Source of the DNA: Tolypeutes matacus
Lineage: Eukaryota > Chordata > Mammalia > Cingulata > Chlamyphoridae
Reading direction: 5' to 3'
Assembly: GCA_026826555.1 (NCBI GenBank)
Contig: JAKSZT010053883.1
Coordinates: 23,646,639-23,710,638 of the forward strand
DNA: 64,000 nt
Position numbers and translations under genes: made by a program
In this document: piece by piece, positions 62,015 through 64,000 of the stretch
Layout of the letters: each line of letters starts with the position of its first letter
Position numbering within the stretch: the first letter of the stretch is position 1
Notes under the pieces: generated by a model
What the model saw: only the letters and a program-made list of their open reading frames with translations
Told to the model about the DNA's origin: nothing
Database searches by the model: none

Positions 62015-62695
62015 TTCTGCACGGCCACTCTGGCCTCTGTCTTCAGGTGGGGCTGGAGCACCTGTATGGGGCAGGCCTGACCCCACCTGGAAGGAGCCTG
62101 GCAGATGTGGCCTCCTCAGAACCGTGAAAGCGACTCTCCAGGCCTGCAGGGCCTATGAAAGAGAGAGGTGGGGTGGGGGAAGAGGAGGAAGGAACAGGAG
62201 GCGGACGTGGAGGGAAAGAAATCGGGAAGGTCACAGCCACAAAATCCAATGCTGGCAAGAACCGAGTGCCCATGCCCATCTAGATGTGGGCCAGGTTCTG
62301 TGCCAGTGCCGGCAGAGGCGCCCAGACCTCCTGGCCCCTGGCCCTCCTGGTTCTGAGCTCCGGGCTGAACTGCACAGAGGTGAGGTGAGTTCTCAAGGTC
62401 ACAGGCAGGGCAGACCAGAGCGGGGGATCAGACCTCAAGGCTCCAGACACCCCATCCTTCAAGGCTTCCATCTGGTGCTCTGCCCGCTCTGGCCTCTTGG
62501 CTCTCAAGCTGGTATGGACACAGCCCCGGTTAAGTGCCTGGCAGCATGATTTTGTGTGCATTTAATTTATGGTGTGATGTCTAGTTTTCATTTAGGTGAC
62601 CAGGAAGGGAAAGACAAAATGGCCATCCACACAAAAAGAGAAGGATTCCTGAAGGGAGGCACGCCTCCCCCCTCCAGCACCCTTACACTTCCCTG
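62015..62695. other. Unassigned GC-rich
   Basis: A 179-codon plus-strand frame (62010-62549) has arginine- and glycine-rich low-complexity composition and no recognisable domain. No repeat recognised. Confidence 0.3.
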
Positions 62696-62702
62696 ACAGT
62701 GC

Positions 62703-63221
62703 TTTTTTTTTTTTTTTTTTTTTTGATATTAAAAATACATTTTATTTGCCTTTTTTATGAACACCAAATTGCAACGTATCTATAAAGAAATATAAAAAAA
62801 CTGTATAAATTTTATAGGTTTATACTCAATATTGACAATATTTTGTAGGTAATTGTGTTACCTTGGAATCTAGGTAGCATACTGTACTATTATCAATATC
62901 AAAAAGGGTTAATACAATTCTAAGAACTGCTACCTAAACTGAAATGGTCTCAAAAATCCTGCTTTTGTTTTCAATTCTATTTACTTTTTATCCCTTTTTT
63001 TTGTCCTTTGATATCTATTATTAACAAAATACCTTAATTTTGGCAAGCTCTCATTTTTAAATCCATGGTTAAAATGATTACAACTATGTTTACTATGTTT
63101 AAGGCAAATATTTATTCATTCGACTTCACAATAACTATTTTATTTTATTTTATTTTTTAACATTTGCAAAATGATATATAAATATATATGCGTATATGTG
63201 TATTTGCTTACAAAAATGTTG

Positions 63222-63285
<64 letters not shown>

Positions 63286-64000
63286 TTTTAAGAGGTGCTT
63301 AGATTACCCAAAATATTACTTGGAACCCACTGGGATTCCCATGTTGCCCACCTCCCACACCTCCCATCACATCCCACACAAACTCTCCCACAGTGTGGCC
63401 CACCTCCCTCAATGAACTTACACATCCTGGAGCCTTGCCACCAACCATAGACCACAGTTCACACTGTAGACCACACTCTCTCCCACTCAGTTCTGAGTGG
63501 TGTGTGCTGATTTAAAATGGCCTACATTCGTTGCCACAACAGTACTCAGGGCAACCTCCAACTCCCAAAGAAGCCACTGTATTTCAACTGCTCGTCCCCT
63601 CCCTACCCCAAAAGTGTCAAGTGGCCACTGGCTCCACCTCAGTGTTATAATTTCTTGCATTGCTAGAATCACCATATGTGAACAAGAGAATACCATCAAG
63701 TCCACTCTAGTCCATAGTTCTTCCCCCAATCCTGAGGAGACTGGGATGGTGATGTCCACTCCAACTCCAAGTGAGAGAGGGCTTATATCCCATGGATATG
63801 GTGGGTGGGATGATCCTGCCTGCAGATGCAGGCCCTCTCCATTCCCTGGGATGGCCATTTCCCATCGTTGTCTCCTCACCAGGTGACTTGGATGAGTGAG
63901 TCCATTGAGCTGTAGGGTAGGAGTTGCAGCTCCACCTAGATTTCATGCACACCTGGCACATAGGTAGGCGGGAGGCTCCAGTCTCTGGAAGTATACCTAA
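62703..64000 (-). mobile_element. L1: Armadillo-type LINE-1 3' region, minus strand, runs off the window
   Basis: A (T)22 run at 62703-62724 is the reversed poly(A) tail, with 'aaataaaatg' (AATAAA signal on the minus strand) directly before it. The rest is a long 3' UTR-like sequence. Up to 63345 it matches the insertion at 14416-14628. Beyond 63345 it has 'gcaagaaattataacactga'- and 'gatggtattctcttgttcac'-type words (minus strand) that I recall from armadillo L1 3' regions. No ORF of L1 is recognisable in this part. Confidence 0.65.
63226..63279 (+). repeat. (TA)27 microsatellite
   Basis: 54 bp of uninterrupted TA inside the L1 3' region. The homologous position in the copy at 14416-14628 holds only about 18 bp of TA ('tatatatatatataaat'). 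Confidence 0.9.

Noticed and set aside
62010..62549. 179-codon plus-strand frame rich in Arg and Gly
   Set aside because: Low-complexity GC-rich composition, no recognised domain, no splice context that could be supported.
63188..63415. Open frame with a Tyr-Ile repeat
   Set aside because: The repeat is the translation of the (TA)27 microsatellite.

Overview
This window is mammalian nuclear DNA, most likely from a xenarthran, specifically an armadillo (Dasypus-like). The most diagnostic element is the tRNA-derived SINE at 31848-32124. Its head (GGAAGCGGATGTGGCTCAA), B box and (AAAT)n-ATCTT-A(n) tail match the DAS SINEs of the nine-banded armadillo as I remember them. Several other interspersed repeats (LTRs at 49294-49892, 57046-57664, 57789-58403 and 19885-20334, and the L1 3' regions at 26885-31847 and 62703-64000) also look like families I associate with armadillo sequence. 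These species and family names rest on recall; no database was searched.

I find no protein-coding gene that I can support. The open reading frames are either pieces of retrotransposon proteins (LINE-1 ORF1 and ORF2), antisense shadows of these, or chance openings in GC-rich DNA. The window is best read as intergenic or long-intronic sequence. Its content is interspersed repeats of three ages, simple repeats, one CpG island and a few AT-rich unique blocks that are candidate conserved non-coding elements.

Layout. 1-660: old L1/HAL1 fragment. 660-26,880: GC-richer, packed with very old elements (MIR, L2, MLT1, ERVL-type LTR ends, MER5-like) and few lineage-specific insertions. It holds a CpG island (about 1015-1800), a small L1-mobilised insertion with a 14-bp target duplication (14416-14628) and an L1/HAL1 block on the minus strand (23185-23960). 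26,885-31,847: a xenarthran L1 with a recognisable 5' UTR built of five ~110-bp tandem monomers, broken ORF1 and ORF2, a large internal deletion and its 3' UTR. A DAS SINE sits in its A-rich tail. 32,100-47,900: again MIR/L2-rich, with an octamer/GC-box/CCAAT cluster at 43656-43686 and an inverted repeat at 44482-44513. 47,900-64,000: AT-richer and L1/LTR-rich. It holds HAL1 and L1M fragments on both strands, three solo LTRs with 5-bp target duplications, a probable degenerate endogenous-retrovirus internal region (about 60900-62010), and the 3' part of another armadillo-type L1 running off the right edge.

There is no operon, CRISPR array, plasmid or phage system. The most interesting structures are the tandem L1 promoter monomers, a 39-bp self-templated patch inside L1 ORF2, the LTR family with intact target duplications and shared YY1-type motifs, and the isolated CpG island. 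Repeat boundaries were read by eye and are good to roughly 5-30 bp, except where target duplications fix them.
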